NCBI GenBank assembly: GCA_946886325.1
Contig: CAMPIK010000106.1
Location: 1 to 7,521 of the forward strand
DNA: 7,521 nucleotides
Direction of reading: 5' to 3'
Source of the DNA: an uncultured Shinella sp.
Lineage (GTDB): Bacteria > Pseudomonadota > Alphaproteobacteria > Rhizobiales > Rhizobiaceae
The notes beneath the pieces were generated by a model. It did not search any database. It saw only the letters and a program-made list of their open reading frames with translations, and had not been told where the DNA came from. Made by a program: the position numbers and the translations under genes. Below are positions 1-6,848 of the stretch, piece after piece (position 1 is the first letter of the stretch; each line of letters begins with the position of its first letter).

Positions 1-121
1 AGCGTCTTGGCAAGCGCTGCGGCTTGTGCTCTGACTGGGGCCGGATTGGCGTGCTGCGGAGACTGCCTGTGAGGTCGATGGCTATGATGGGCGCAAACGG
101 CCGGACCGGAGCCGACCTTCG
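1..121. other. left edge, no assignable gene; open frame overlapping the corA start
   Basis: No gene can be named here. One plus-strand frame is open from base 3 to a TGA at 123-125 and would overlap the GTG start of corA as GTGA, the pattern of translationally coupled genes. Its residues (ending GANGRTGADLR) match no family I know. A second plus frame is open from base 1 to a TGA at 70-72, and at least one minus-strand frame is also open, which is common in DNA this rich in GC. I see no convincing promoter. The stretch may be the end of an upstream gene or simply the corA leader. Confidence 0.2.
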
Positions 122-1105
122 GTGATCACGCTTTTCAACGCCAGTGGCATGGCGACGACCCTGTCCGCGGACGCCGACGAGGCGCTCGACGGCCTGTCGC
201 CTGATATCGTCTGGATCGACCTGCTGGAGCCGACCGTCGAGGAGGACCGATTGGTCGAGCGCCTGCTCGGCATCGACGTGCCGACCCGCGACGAGCTGAA
301 GGACATCGAGCCGTCGAGCCGCCTCTATACGGAGAACGGCGCGGTCTACATGACGGCGTCGCTCGTCCTGAAGGCGGACAGCCATCTGCCGGAACTGACC
401 GACGTCGCCTTCATCCTTGTCGGCAACCGCCTCGTCACCATCCGCTATGCAGAACCGAAGGCTTTCATCCTCTTCAAGGCCGCCATGCACCGCATTCCGG
501 GCGGCTGCGGCAGCGGTGCGGCGATGATCGCGCGCCTTCTGGAGACCATCGTCGACCGCACGGCGGAAATCCTGGAGACGGCGGTCAGCGAAATCGACAG
601 GCTTTCGCACCAGGTGTTCGGCGACAAGCGCCGCATCGACAAGCGCCCGCCGCGCTATCTGGAGGGCCGGCTGATGCAGGTGGCGAGCCACCATCGCCGC
701 GTCGCCAAGACGCGCGACAGCCTCGCGTCGCTTTCGCGGCTGCTGACATTTCTACAGAGCGTGCCGGAGATCGGCGGACATCGCGCAAGCCGCGACCTCT
801 GCCGGACGGTCGCACGCGACGTCCAGTCGCTGTCCGAACACGCCTCCTTCATTTCCGGCAACATCACCTTCCTGCTCGATGCGTCGCTCGGCCTCATCAA
901 TCTCGAGCAGAATGCGATCATCAAGATCTTCTCGATCGCCTCCGTCGTCCTCCTGCCGCCGACGCTGATCGCGTCCGTCTACGGCATGAATTTCGAATAC
1001 ATGCCCGAGCTGCATCATCCCTATGCCTATCCGGTCGTGCTCCTGGCGATGGTCGCCTCGGCCGTCGGACCGTTTCTGTTTTTCCGGTGGAAAGGCTGGC
1101 TCTGA
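122..1105 (+). CDS. corA: CorA-family magnesium/cobalt transport protein
   Basis: Predicted inner-membrane Mg2+ channel of the CorA family (327 aa), which forms pentamers and lets Mg2+, and often Co2+, enter the cell. Residues 1-265 form the soluble cytoplasmic part, with a long helical region from about 135 to 265 that would make the stalk helix. Two membrane segments follow at about 269-288 and 302-321. The signature YGMN lies at 287-290 at the end of the first segment, followed by FEYMPEL, which forms the periplasmic loop in this family. The C-terminus is short and basic (RWKGWL), as is usual. The start is GTG with a GGAG about 10 bases upstream (108-111). No better in-frame start exists upstream, and the sequence MITLF fits family N-termini. 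The kup gene follows after 14 bases, so an ion-transport pair in one transcript is likely. Some relatives are Zn2+ exporters (ZntB), so the exact metal is an inference. Confidence 0.9.
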   Translation: MITLFNASGMATTLSADADEALDGLSPDIVWIDLLEPTVEEDRLVERLLGIDVPTRDELKDIEPSSRLYTENGAVYMTASLVLKADSHLPELTDVAFILVGNRLVTIRYAEPKAFILFKAAMHRIPGGCGSGAAMIARLLETIVDRTAEILETAVSEIDRLSHQVFGDKRRIDKRPPRYLEGRLMQVASHHRRVAKTRDSLASLSRLLTFLQSVPEIGGHRASRDLCRTVARDVQSLSEHASFISGNITFLLDASLGLINLEQNAIIKIFSIASVVLLPPTLIASVYGMNFEYMPELHHPYAYPVVLLAMVASAVGPFLFFRWKGWL

Positions 1106-1119
1106 GAGCCTGAAGACCC

Positions 1120-3021
1120 ATGCATCAGTCGGTTGACAATGCCGCGCCCGCTGGCGATCGCGCCCGCACGCTGTTCCTGCTCGCCCTCGGCTCTGTCGGC
1201 GTCGTCTATGGCGATATCGGCACGAGCCCGCTCTATGCCTTCCGCGAGGCGCTTCGCCCGATCGCCGCCGACGGCGTCACGCGCGACGAGGTCATCGGAT
1301 TGATCTCGCTGATGATCTGGGCGCTGACGATCATCGTCACGTTGAAATACGTGCTTTTCCTGCTGCGGGCCGACAATCACGGCGAGGGCGGCACGCTTTC
1401 GCTGCTGGCGCTGCTGATGAAGAAGATCAACGGCCGGGCGGCCTTCCTCTTCTTCATGGGGGCTGCCGGCGCCGCGCTCTTCATCGGCGATGCGATGATC
1501 ACGCCGGCGCTCTCGGTGCTGTCGGCCGTCGAAGGCCTCAAGCTCGTGACGCCGGCGCTGTCGGACTATGTCGTGCCGATCTCGGTCGTCATCCTCGTCA
1601 TGCTTTTCGCCGTCCAGTCCTGGGGAACCGCTGCCGTCTCCAATCTCTTCGGTCCGATCACCGCGCTCTGGTTCATCGTCATGGCCGCCGCTGGCGTGCT
1701 GCATCTCAGCGACGATCTCGGCATCCTCGCCGCCTTCAACCCGGCCTATGCAGTCTTCTTCATGGTTGATGAGGGCTATATCGGGCTCGTCGTGCTCGGC
1801 GCAGTGTTCCTCACCGTCACCGGCGCCGAGGCGCTTTACGCCGACCTCGGCCATTTCGGCCGCCGGCCGATCCAGTGGGCCTGGTTCTGCCTGGTCTTTC
1901 CGGCGCTGACGCTCAACTATCTCGGCCAGGGCGCGCTGGTGCTCAAGCACCCGGAAACGATATCCAACCCGTTCTACCTGATGTTTCCGCAATGGGCGCT
2001 TCTGCCGGTCGTGCTTCTCGCGACGGCGGCGACGATCATCGCCAGCCAGGCCGTCATCACCGGCGCCTTCTCGCTGACGCGCCAGGCGATCCACTTGGGC
2101 TTCCTGCCGCGCATGGAAATCCTCCACACGTCTGAGACCCATACCGGCCAGATCTACCTGCCCGCGGTCAATGCGCTGCTGCTCTTCGGCGTCATGCTGC
2201 TTGTCTTCATTTTCGGCTCGTCTGAGGCGCTGGCGACCGCCTATGGCATTTCCGTCACCGGCGCCATGGTCGTCACGACCGTGCTCGCCTACTGGTTCCT
2301 GCGCACCCATTGGCGGTGGGGCGTTGCCGCGACCGTCGCCACGCTCCTTCCGCTTTTCCTGCTGGAGATGACGTTCCTCGCCGCCAACCTGCTGAAGATC
2401 CACGACGGCGGCTACGTGCCGGTGCTGATCGCGCTTGCGGTCGTCGTCGTCATGTGGACCTGGACGCGCGGCACGCGCATCCTGCGGGAAAAGACGCGCC
2501 GCATCGAGGTCCCGCTCGATGCCTTCGTCCGGTCGATCGAGAAGAAGAGCGAACATGCGCCGGTCTCCGTGCCGGGCACGGCGATCTTTCTGACAAGCGA
2601 TCCCGATTCGACACCGGCGGCGCTGCTGCACAATCTCAAGCACAATCACGTGCTGCACGAGCAGAACTTCATCCTGACGGTCCGCACCACGAACACGCCG
2701 GTCGTGCCCGCGGAAGCGCGCTGCCGCATGGAGCGCATGACCGGGCGCTTTGCGCGAATCGAAATGCGCTTCGGCTTCATGGAAACGCAGAACGTGTCGC
2801 AGTCGCTCGGGCTATTCCGGAAATCCGGCGTCAAGTTCGACATCATGTCGACCTCCTTCTATCTCGGCCGGCGCAAGCTGGTGCCGGATGCGCAGTCCGG
2901 CATGCCGATGTGGCAGGACCGCCTGTTCATCGCGCTCGCCAATGCCGCGATCGACCCGTCCGACTATTTCCGCCTGCCGACCAATCGCGTGGTCGAGCTC
3001 GGATCGCAGGTGATCATCTGA
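1120..3021 (+). CDS. kup: Kup-type low-affinity potassium uptake protein
   Basis: Predicted K+ transporter of the KUP/HAK/KT family, thought to be a K+/H+ symporter in the inner membrane. Its 633 residues match the usual bacterial length (about 620-640). The family signature [10 protein letters not shown] is at residues 31-40. Further conserved blocks are NHGEGG at 86-91, [18 protein letters not shown] at 123-140, [14 protein letters not shown] at 234-247 and [16 protein letters not shown] at 309-324. About twelve hydrophobic segments fill residues 17-450. A soluble cytoplasmic tail of about 180 residues follows and contains FYLGRR at 580-585. The ATG start has only a weak purine-rich site (GAAGA, 1112-1116), so translation may depend on ribosomes coming from corA, which stops 14 bases upstream. 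Rhizobia often carry more than one kup gene, so I do not assign a paralogue number. No terminator is visible directly after the stop. Confidence 0.95.
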   Translation: MHQSVDNAAPAGDRARTLFLLALGSVGVVYGDIGTSPLYAFREALRPIAADGVTRDEVIGLISLMIWALTIIVTLKYVLFLLRADNHGEGGTLSLLALLMKKINGRAAFLFFMGAAGAALFIGDAMITPALSVLSAVEGLKLVTPALSDYVVPISVVILVMLFAVQSWGTAAVSNLFGPITALWFIVMAAAGVLHLSDDLGILAAFNPAYAVFFMVDEGYIGLVVLGAVFLTVTGAEALYADLGHFGRRPIQWAWFCLVFPALTLNYLGQGALVLKHPETISNPFYLMFPQWALLPVVLLATAATIIASQAVITGAFSLTRQAIHLGFLPRMEILHTSETHTGQIYLPAVNALLLFGVMLLVFIFGSSEALATAYGISVTGAMVVTTVLAYWFLRTHWRWGVAATVATLLPLFLLEMTFLAANLLKIHDGGYVPVLIALAVVVVMWTWTRGTRILREKTRRIEVPLDAFVRSIEKKSEHAPVSVPGTAIFLTSDPDSTPAALLHNLKHNHVLHEQNFILTVRTTNTPVVPAEARCRMERMTGRFARIEMRFGFMETQNVSQSLGLFRKSGVKFDIMSTSFYLGRRKLVPDAQSGMPMWQDRLFIALANAAIDPSDYFRLPTNRVVELGSQVII

Positions 3022-3058
3022 GCGATTGCCGCAGACCCGATTGCAGGGGAGTCGGGCG

Positions 3059-3079
3059 TTAACCGTCCATCAAGGTTAA
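3059..3079. promoter_or_regulatory. inverted repeat TTAACC-N9-GGTTAA, CtrA-like half-sites
   Basis: TTAACC (3059-3064) and GGTTAA (3074-3079) form a perfect 6-base inverted repeat with a 9-base spacer, about 140 bases before the hydrolase start. Each arm reads TTAACC on its own strand, which resembles the TTAACCAT half-site used by the cell-cycle regulator CtrA in alphaproteobacteria. The classical arrangement is direct (TTAA-N7-TTAA), so the match is partial. A GANTC (CcrM methylation) site, GAGTC, lies just upstream at 3049-3053. Regulation of the hydrolase by this element is inference. Confidence 0.3.
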
Positions 3080-3169
3080 TCGATCATTCTCTCATCCCAG
3101 CATGAGCCGATTGCGGATCCGGTTTCGACCGGGCGGCTCGATCAAGGTGACATCCGAGCGGGGGCAGAA

Positions 3170-3187
3170 GCGCCGGTCTTCCGGCGT
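3170..3187 (+). other. hairpin in the presumed hydrolase mRNA leader
   Basis: CGCCGG (3171-3176) and CCGGCG (3181-3186) pair perfectly around a TCTT loop, with one more G-T pair outside. The hairpin ends about 30 bases before the hydrolase start and no T-run follows it, so it is not a normal terminator. It could stabilise the leader or act on transcripts running in from kup. No function is shown. Confidence 0.35.
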
Positions 3188-3217
3188 GGACGGCTTGCGT
3201 GCTCAAGAGGGTGCGGA

Positions 3218-4405
3218 GTGGTGTTGGTGCGTAAGCGTAGCGTTCGTCGGTCCCGGCCGGCTTTTTCTCTTCGGCCATGGACGGCGCCTCTTGTTCTGGG
3301 GCTTGGACTGTTCGCCGCCGTCCCCTCGACAATCGCCCATTCGGACCTTGCCGCGTTCGTCGCCGGCATCAACCGGCCGGGCGGCAACCAGCAGATGGTG
3401 ATGACGCGCTCGCCGGCGGGCTCGATCCACGAAGTCGAGATCGCCTTCAACGATCCAATGACGACGGGCGCCGTCGATGCCGGCGCCGGCATCGAGCTGC
3501 CAGGCGGCCAGCAGGCGGCGCTTCGCGGCGAACACAAGGGCAAGGGGACCGTTCCCGACGAGAATCGCGTCACGCGGTCGCTCAAGAAGGGCCGCATCAT
3601 CGCGGTGCTTCCGGTCACCCCGCCCAAGGATTTTTCCGCCGGCTCGGTGCTGAAGCGCACCAGTTCGCTCTTGAAGCCCGTCTTCGACGGCAAGGAGCGC
3701 ATGGCCTTCGTCAAGCCGGAGATCAAGGGCAAGGAAATCCAGATCGCCACCGCCTTCTACAAGAAGAAGCCGGTCTGGCGCGATCCGGGCGTCTCCTCGC
3801 TTCTCGCCGGCCTCGTGACCAGCGACAAGGCCGATATCCTGGCGACGGCCTATGCCAAGCCGGCGCCGGATTATGCGCGGGAATCACCCTTCGATTCGAT
3901 CCTGCGCGAGAAGAAGGAACAGGGCCGCTTCATTCCCGATGTGGGTCCGGGCGACCATGCCTGGGTCGCGACCGCACTGCCGGCCGGCGTGTTCACCGCC
4001 GCGGAGCAGAAATGCCTGACGGCCGGCATCTATTTCGAGGCCCGCGGGGAATCGCTGAAAGGGCAGGCGGCGGTGGCGCAGGTCATCCTCAACCGCGTGC
4101 GCAACCCGACCTATCCCGACACGGTCTGCGGCGTCGTCTACCAGAACAAGGGCTGGCGCAACCGCTGCCAGTTCTCCTTTGCCTGCGACCGCATCCCCGA
4201 TCTCGTGCTGGCGCCCTGGCACTGGAAGACCGCCAAGGAGATCGCCATGGCCGTGACCGCCGGCAAGATCTGGCTGGAAGAGGTCGGCTCGGCGACCCAT
4301 TATCACGCGACCTACGTTCGCCCCGGCTGGGCGCGCAGCATGAAGCGCATGGGCAAGATCGGCCTGCATGTCTTCTATCGAACCCATGGCGGCGGCTGGA
4401 GCTGA
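3218..4405 (+). CDS. exported SleB-type cell wall hydrolase
   Basis: Predicted peptidoglycan hydrolase (395 aa). The C-terminal domain, about residues 266-395, belongs to the SleB / Hydrolase_2 family, named after the Bacillus spore-cortex lytic enzyme; in non-spore-formers its members are thought to be lytic transglycosylases acting on the wall. The core motifs are IYFEARGE (271-278, with Glu274 and Glu278 as candidate catalytic acids), GQAAVAQVILNRV (282-294), TVCGVVYQ (302-309) and CQFSFACD (317-324). Four cysteines (266, 304, 317, 323) could form disulfides in the periplasm. The N-terminus is strongly basic (residues 5-19) followed by a hydrophobic stretch at 23-40, so it is a Sec signal peptide or a membrane anchor. 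Residues 45-260 match no domain I recognise. The start is uncertain: GTG at 3218, 3221 or 3227 are all possible, with AAGAGG at 3205-3210 and GGAG at 3215-3218 as candidate ribosome sites. The gene precedes the F0 operon but has its own upstream gap. Confidence 0.85.
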   Translation: MVLVRKRSVRRSRPAFSLRPWTAPLVLGLGLFAAVPSTIAHSDLAAFVAGINRPGGNQQMVMTRSPAGSIHEVEIAFNDPMTTGAVDAGAGIELPGGQQAALRGEHKGKGTVPDENRVTRSLKKGRIIAVLPVTPPKDFSAGSVLKRTSSLLKPVFDGKERMAFVKPEIKGKEIQIATAFYKKKPVWRDPGVSSLLAGLVTSDKADILATAYAKPAPDYARESPFDSILREKKEQGRFIPDVGPGDHAWVATALPAGVFTAAEQKCLTAGIYFEARGESLKGQAAVAQVILNRVRNPTYPDTVCGVVYQNKGWRNRCQFSFACDRIPDLVLAPWHWKTAKEIAMAVTAGKIWLEEVGSATHYHATYVRPGWARSMKRMGKIGLHVFYRTHGGGWS

Positions 4406-4470
4406 TCTCCTGCCGCGGACCCGTCCCGGCGATTCTCGCGCGACAATCCGTCCGTCACCGTTCCGACACA

Positions 4471-4501
4471 TTTAAATATCTGATTTTTAACAATAAAATT
4501 G
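4471..4501. promoter_or_regulatory. AT-rich block upstream of the F0 promoter, Ros/MucR-like
   Basis: A 30-base stretch of almost pure A and T lies in otherwise GC-rich DNA, about 26 bases before the -35 box. It contains the inverted repeat TTTTA-ACAA-TAAAA (4485-4498). On the minus strand, 4490-4501 reads CAATTTTATTGT, which as I remember it is the same as the centre of the Agrobacterium Ros box. It is too far upstream to be a standard UP element. Binding by a Ros/MucR-type zinc-finger protein is inference; it may only be a bent intergenic segment. Confidence 0.3.
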
Positions 4502-4526
4502 CTTGCCGACAAAGCGTCTCCGCGCC

Positions 4527-4555
4527 TTGACTATGCAGACACCTAAAACTATGTT
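4527..4555 (+). promoter_or_regulatory. sigma-70-type promoter of the F0 operon
   Basis: TTGACT (4527-4532) and TATGTT (4550-4555) are separated by 17 bases, and the base before the -35 box makes it CTTGAC, the form typical of rhizobial housekeeping promoters. Transcription would begin near 4562 and leave a leader of about 90 bases before atpI. The leader contains a bulged hairpin at 4598-4620. The promoter lies well downstream of the hydrolase stop, so the atp genes probably have their own transcript. Confidence 0.75.
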
Positions 4556-4652
4556 GCGCCCGACTTCAAAACGGGCCTGAAGGTGGCTTGAACCTAGCCG
4601 TTAATATGTCCGCATTACGGCGAAGAGCCTGCGGAACGGCCGGGAGGGCCTC

Positions 4653-5018
4653 ATGGCGGACAACCGCAATGAAAGTCTGGAAGAACGCATGCAGCGTCTC
4701 GATGCCGAACTGGCAAAGAGGCGCCCGGACGGCTCGAAGGCCGACGCGGACGAGGTGAGGGCAGAGACGAACCGCAAGGGTTATGCGGTTGCGATGAAGC
4801 TCTCCAGCGAATTCGTCGCGGCCATCATCGTCGGTGCACTTCTGGGCTATCTTTTGGACCATTTTGCCGGTACAGGGCCGTGGGGAATGATCATTCTCCT
4901 ACTGCTCGGATTTTGTGCCGGAGTGCTCAACGTGCTGCGTTCGGCCGGTATGGTGGCATCGCCCCATCCCGTCGACCGGATGGGCGAGCAACACAAGAAA
5001 GACGGGGACGGCGCGTAA
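4653..5018 (+). CDS. atpI: ATP synthase accessory protein AtpI
   Basis: Small inner-membrane protein (121 aa) of the AtpI / ATPase_gene1 family, encoded first in many F0 operons. Family members help assemble the c-ring and have also been proposed to supply Mg2+. The sequence has a charged, probably helical N-terminus (residues 1-48) and then two hydrophobic segments at about 52-71 and 76-97. They are joined by a short DHFAGTGPWG turn and followed by a hydrophilic tail rich in Lys and Asp. This matches the short alphaproteobacterial form. The ATG is preceded by GGGAGGG (4642-4648), about 5 bases away, which is strong but close. It is the first gene after the operon promoter, and atpB follows after 56 bases. 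Because sequence conservation in this family is low, the identification leans on operon position as well as on the two-helix layout. Confidence 0.9.
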   Translation: MADNRNESLEERMQRLDAELAKRRPDGSKADADEVRAETNRKGYAVAMKLSSEFVAAIIVGALLGYLLDHFAGTGPWGMIILLLLGFCAGVLNVLRSAGMVASPHPVDRMGEQHKKDGDGA

Positions 5019-5074
5019 GCGCGGGACCTCGATGATGGAATTCCGCCCCGGCGGGCAAAGAAGAGAGACACGCG

Positions 5075-5827
5075 GTGGCAAACGATCCGACCAGTCAGTT
5101 CCAGGTGAGCAAGATTGTACCGATCGAAGTCGGCGGTATCGACTTCTCCTTCACCAATGCGTCGCTCTTCATGGTCGCGACCGTGGCGGCGGCAACCGGC
5201 TTCCTCTACATGACGACGTCCCAGCGCGGCCTGATTCCCGGCCGCCTGCAGTCGGTCTCCGAGATGTCCTACGAATTCATCGCCTCGATGCTGCGCGAAG
5301 GCGCCGGCAGCCACGGCATGAAGTTCTTCCCGATGGTCTTCTCGCTGTTCATGTTCATCCTGACGGCGAACCTGCTCGGCATGGTGCCCTATTTCTTCAC
5401 CGTCACCAGCCAGATCATCGTCACCTTCGCTCTGGCGCTCTTCGTCATCGGCACGGTCATCGTCTACGGTTTCTTCAAGCACGGTCTCGGCTTCCTGAAG
5501 CTCTTCGTGCCGCAGGGCGTGCCCGGCATGCTTCTGCCGCTCGTCGTGACGATCGAAGTCATTTCCTTCCTGTCGCGCCCGATCAGCCTTTCCGTTCGTC
5601 TCTTCGCGAACATGCTGGCCGGCCATATCACGCTCAAGGTGTTCGCAGGCTTCGTCGCCTCGCTCGGAACCCTCGGTGCGCTCGGTATCGGCGGCGCGAT
5701 CCTGCCCCTCATCATGACGGTCGCCCTGACCGGTCTCGAGTTCCTCGTGGCATTCCTGCAGGCCTATGTCTTTGCGGTACTGACGTGCATGTACCTCAAC
5801 GACGCCATCCACCCGGGTGGCCACTAG
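5075..5827 (+). CDS. atpB: ATP synthase F0 subunit a
   Basis: Subunit a of the F0 proton channel (250 aa), which provides the two half-channels beside the rotating c-ring in the inner membrane. The essential arginine is Arg175 in [14 protein letters not shown], equivalent to E. coli Arg210. Gln229 in FLQAYVF corresponds to E. coli Gln252. Nine residues after the arginine there is His184, and seven before the glutamine there is Glu222: the positions that carry Glu219 and His245 in E. coli hold the swapped pair, as in mitochondrial ATP6. Hydrophobic segments lie at about 28-46, 84-106, 112-134, 150-167 and, as the long channel helices, 170-205 and 208-240. The start is GTG, with a purine-rich AAGAAGAGAG (5058-5067) about 7 bases upstream. 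Length and order are normal for rhizobia. The spacing to atpE is 71 bases and contains a hairpin. Confidence 0.97.
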   Translation: MANDPTSQFQVSKIVPIEVGGIDFSFTNASLFMVATVAAATGFLYMTTSQRGLIPGRLQSVSEMSYEFIASMLREGAGSHGMKFFPMVFSLFMFILTANLLGMVPYFFTVTSQIIVTFALALFVIGTVIVYGFFKHGLGFLKLFVPQGVPGMLLPLVVTIEVISFLSRPISLSVRLFANMLAGHITLKVFAGFVASLGTLGALGIGGAILPLIMTVALTGLEFLVAFLQAYVFAVLTCMYLNDAIHPGGH

Positions 5828-5839
5828 GGATCAAGTCGT

Positions 5840-5860
5840 TGGCGCCCCTGGCGGGTGCCA
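5840..5860 (+). other. intercistronic hairpin between atpB and atpE
   Basis: TGGCGCCC (5840-5847) pairs with GGGTGCCA (5853-5860) around a CTGGC loop: eight pairs including one G-U. No T-run follows, so it is unlikely to be an efficient terminator. It sits 12 bases after the atpB stop and 38 bases before the atpE start. It could protect or define the 5' end of a processed atpE message. Confidence 0.5.
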
Positions 5861-5886
5861 TTCAATAAGCCGCAACAACCCATTCG

Positions 5887-5892
5887 AAGGAG
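5887..5892 (+). promoter_or_regulatory. strong ribosome binding site of atpE
   Basis: AAGGAG lies 6 bases before the atpE ATG. It is the best-placed and closest Shine-Dalgarno match in the operon, which fits the need for about ten or more c subunits per enzyme against one a subunit. Confidence 0.8.
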
Positions 5893-5898
5893 TTCACT

Positions 5899-6126
5899 AT
5901 GGAAGCGGAAGCAGCAAAGTACATCGGCGCAGGTCTGGCTTGCTTTGGTATGGCCGGTACGGCTCTCGGCCTCGGCAACATCTTCGGCAACTACCTTGCC
6001 GGCGCTCTGCGCAACCCCTCCGCAGCGGACAGCCAGTTCGGCCGTCTCGTATTCGGCTTCGCCGTTACGGAAGCTCTGGGCATCTTCTCGCTGCTCATCG
6101 CGCTTCTGCTGCTCTTCGCCGTCTGA
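5899..6126 (+). CDS. atpE: ATP synthase F0 subunit c
   Basis: Subunit c (75 aa), the hairpin-shaped proteolipid that forms the rotating ring. The first helix (about 8-34) carries glycines at 20, 24, 26 and 30, the packing pattern of c-rings. The polar loop holds Arg38-Asn39-Pro40, which contacts the central stalk in this family. The second helix (about 48-73) carries Glu58 in AVTEALGIF, the residue that is protonated and released at each step. The partner positions used by Na+-type rings are absent: a Leu (Leu25) stands where Na+ rings have Gln, and no Ser-Thr follows the Glu. The enzyme is therefore most likely driven by protons. Length matches rhizobial homologues. The gene has a strong AAGGAG site and lies between two hairpins, which suggests raised expression relative to atpB. 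Confidence 0.98.
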   Translation: MEAEAAKYIGAGLACFGMAGTALGLGNIFGNYLAGALRNPSAADSQFGRLVFGFAVTEALGIFSLLIALLLLFAV

Positions 6127-6140
6127 TATCGGCTGAAGAC

Positions 6141-6171
6141 CGGACCATGGCCCCTTGCGGGCCGTGGTCCG
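6141..6171 (+). other. strong intercistronic hairpin after atpE
   Basis: Bases 6141-6153 pair with 6159-6171 over 13 positions, all Watson-Crick except one G-U, around a CTTGC loop. The stem starts with CGGACCATGG and returns as CCGTGGTCCG. It begins 14 bases after the atpE stop. Only three T's follow (6178-6180), so termination would be partial at most. A 3' stabiliser of the atpE message, or an attenuator that lowers expression of the b subunits, is likely. Confidence 0.65.
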
Positions 6172-6193
6172 CCTGACTTTCGAGAATGCACCT

Positions 6194-6201
6194 GGAGGTG
6201 A
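6194..6201 (+). promoter_or_regulatory. ribosome binding site that fixes the atpF' start
   Basis: GGAGGTGA lies 5 bases before the ATG at 6204. The earlier in-frame ATG at 6186 would place this site inside the coding region and has no comparable site of its own. The 6204 start is therefore preferred. Confidence 0.8.
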
Positions 6202-6203
6202 GC

Positions 6204-6836
6204 ATGTCCGCGACCCCGGCTTTGGCCGAGTCCACCCCTTACCTGATCGCTCAGGCCGAAACGACGACGGAAACGCACGGCGCCGCTCCGGCTGGCGAGG
6301 TGCATACCGAGACCGGCGTCGCCCATGGCGACGACCATGCGACCGGCGTATTCCCGCCCTTCGACCAGTCGACTTTCGCCTCGCAGCTTCTCTGGCTGGC
6401 GATTACCTTCGGTCTTTTCTACCTGATCATGTCGCGGGTCATCGTGCCGCGGATCGGCGGCATCCTGGAAACCCGGCATGACCGGATCGCCCAGGATCTC
6501 GACGAGGCCTCGCGCCTGAAGTCCGAAGCCGACGCGGCGATCGCCACCTACGAACAGGAACTTGCTGCCGCCAAGGCCAAGGGCAATGCGATTGCATCCG
6601 CAGCCCGCGACAAGGCGAAGGCGAAGGCCGAAGCCGAGCGTGCCAAGGTCGAAGCCGGCCTGCAGCAGAAGATTGCCGATGCCGAAGTCCGCATCGGGGA
6701 CATCAAGGCCAAGGCGCTTGCCGATGTCGGCCAGATCGCCGAGGAAACGGCTGCCGCCGTCGTCGACCAGCTCATCGGCGGCAAGGCAACCAAGACCGAG
6801 ATCGCTGCCGCCGTCAAATCGGCAGCGGCAAGCTAA
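6204..6836 (+). CDS. atpF2: ATP synthase F0 subunit b' (second b-type stalk subunit)
   Basis: Subunit b' (210 aa from the preferred start), one half of the heterodimeric peripheral stalk that joins F0 to F1 and resists rotation. Residues 1-57 form a polar extension rich in Thr, His, Ala and Glu. A single membrane helix lies at about 58-80 ([20 protein letters not shown]), followed by [15 protein letters not shown], a conserved b/b' neck. A long Ala/Lys/Glu-rich helical region from about 90 to 190 would form the coiled coil with b. The extension and the VHTETGVAH segment closely resemble rhizobial b' sequences as I remember them. An ATG six codons upstream (6186) is possible but has no ribosome site, so 6204 is used. 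The gene stops 12 bases before atpF, close enough for coupled translation. It is distinguished from b by its extension and its position before atpF. Confidence 0.95.
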   Translation: MSATPALAESTPYLIAQAETTTETHGAAPAGEVHTETGVAHGDDHATGVFPPFDQSTFASQLLWLAITFGLFYLIMSRVIVPRIGGILETRHDRIAQDLDEASRLKSEADAAIATYEQELAAAKAKGNAIASAARDKAKAKAEAERAKVEAGLQQKIADAEVRIGDIKAKALADVGQIAEETAAAVVDQLIGGKATKTEIAAAVKSAAAS

Positions 6837-6848
6837 GGAACGCGCCCC

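Noticed and set aside
1027..2658. 543-residue open frame on the minus strand opposite kup
   Set aside because: It lies opposite a clear Kup gene, is extremely rich in Arg, Asp, Glu and Gln with no hydrophobic core, and has no ribosome site. Such mirror frames are expected in GC-rich DNA.
3036..3056. possible terminator after kup (CCCGA and TCGGG)
   Set aside because: It has only five pairs, a long loop and no T-run, so I do not call a terminator there.
2310..3062. 250-residue plus-strand frame inside kup
   Set aside because: It is an Arg/Pro/His-rich frame overlapping the Kup tail, with no family resemblance.
3277..4530. 417-residue plus-strand frame overlapping the hydrolase
   Set aside because: It is a frame-shifted reading of the SleB-type gene, rich in Arg and Gly, and it runs into the AT-rich intergenic block.
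4606..4653. possible upstream ORF in the atpI leader (ATG at 4606)
   Set aside because: It has no ribosome site, lies in the loop of a predicted stem, and runs out of frame into atpI.
4847..5824. 325-residue minus-strand frame opposite atpI and atpB
   Set aside because: It is the mirror of a membrane protein gene: hydrophobic codons read as charged ones in antisense. No domain or start signal supports it.
4915..5868. 317-residue plus-strand frame overlapping atpI and atpB
   Set aside because: It is an alternative frame of atpB. The atpB frame has the conserved subunit a motifs; this one has none.
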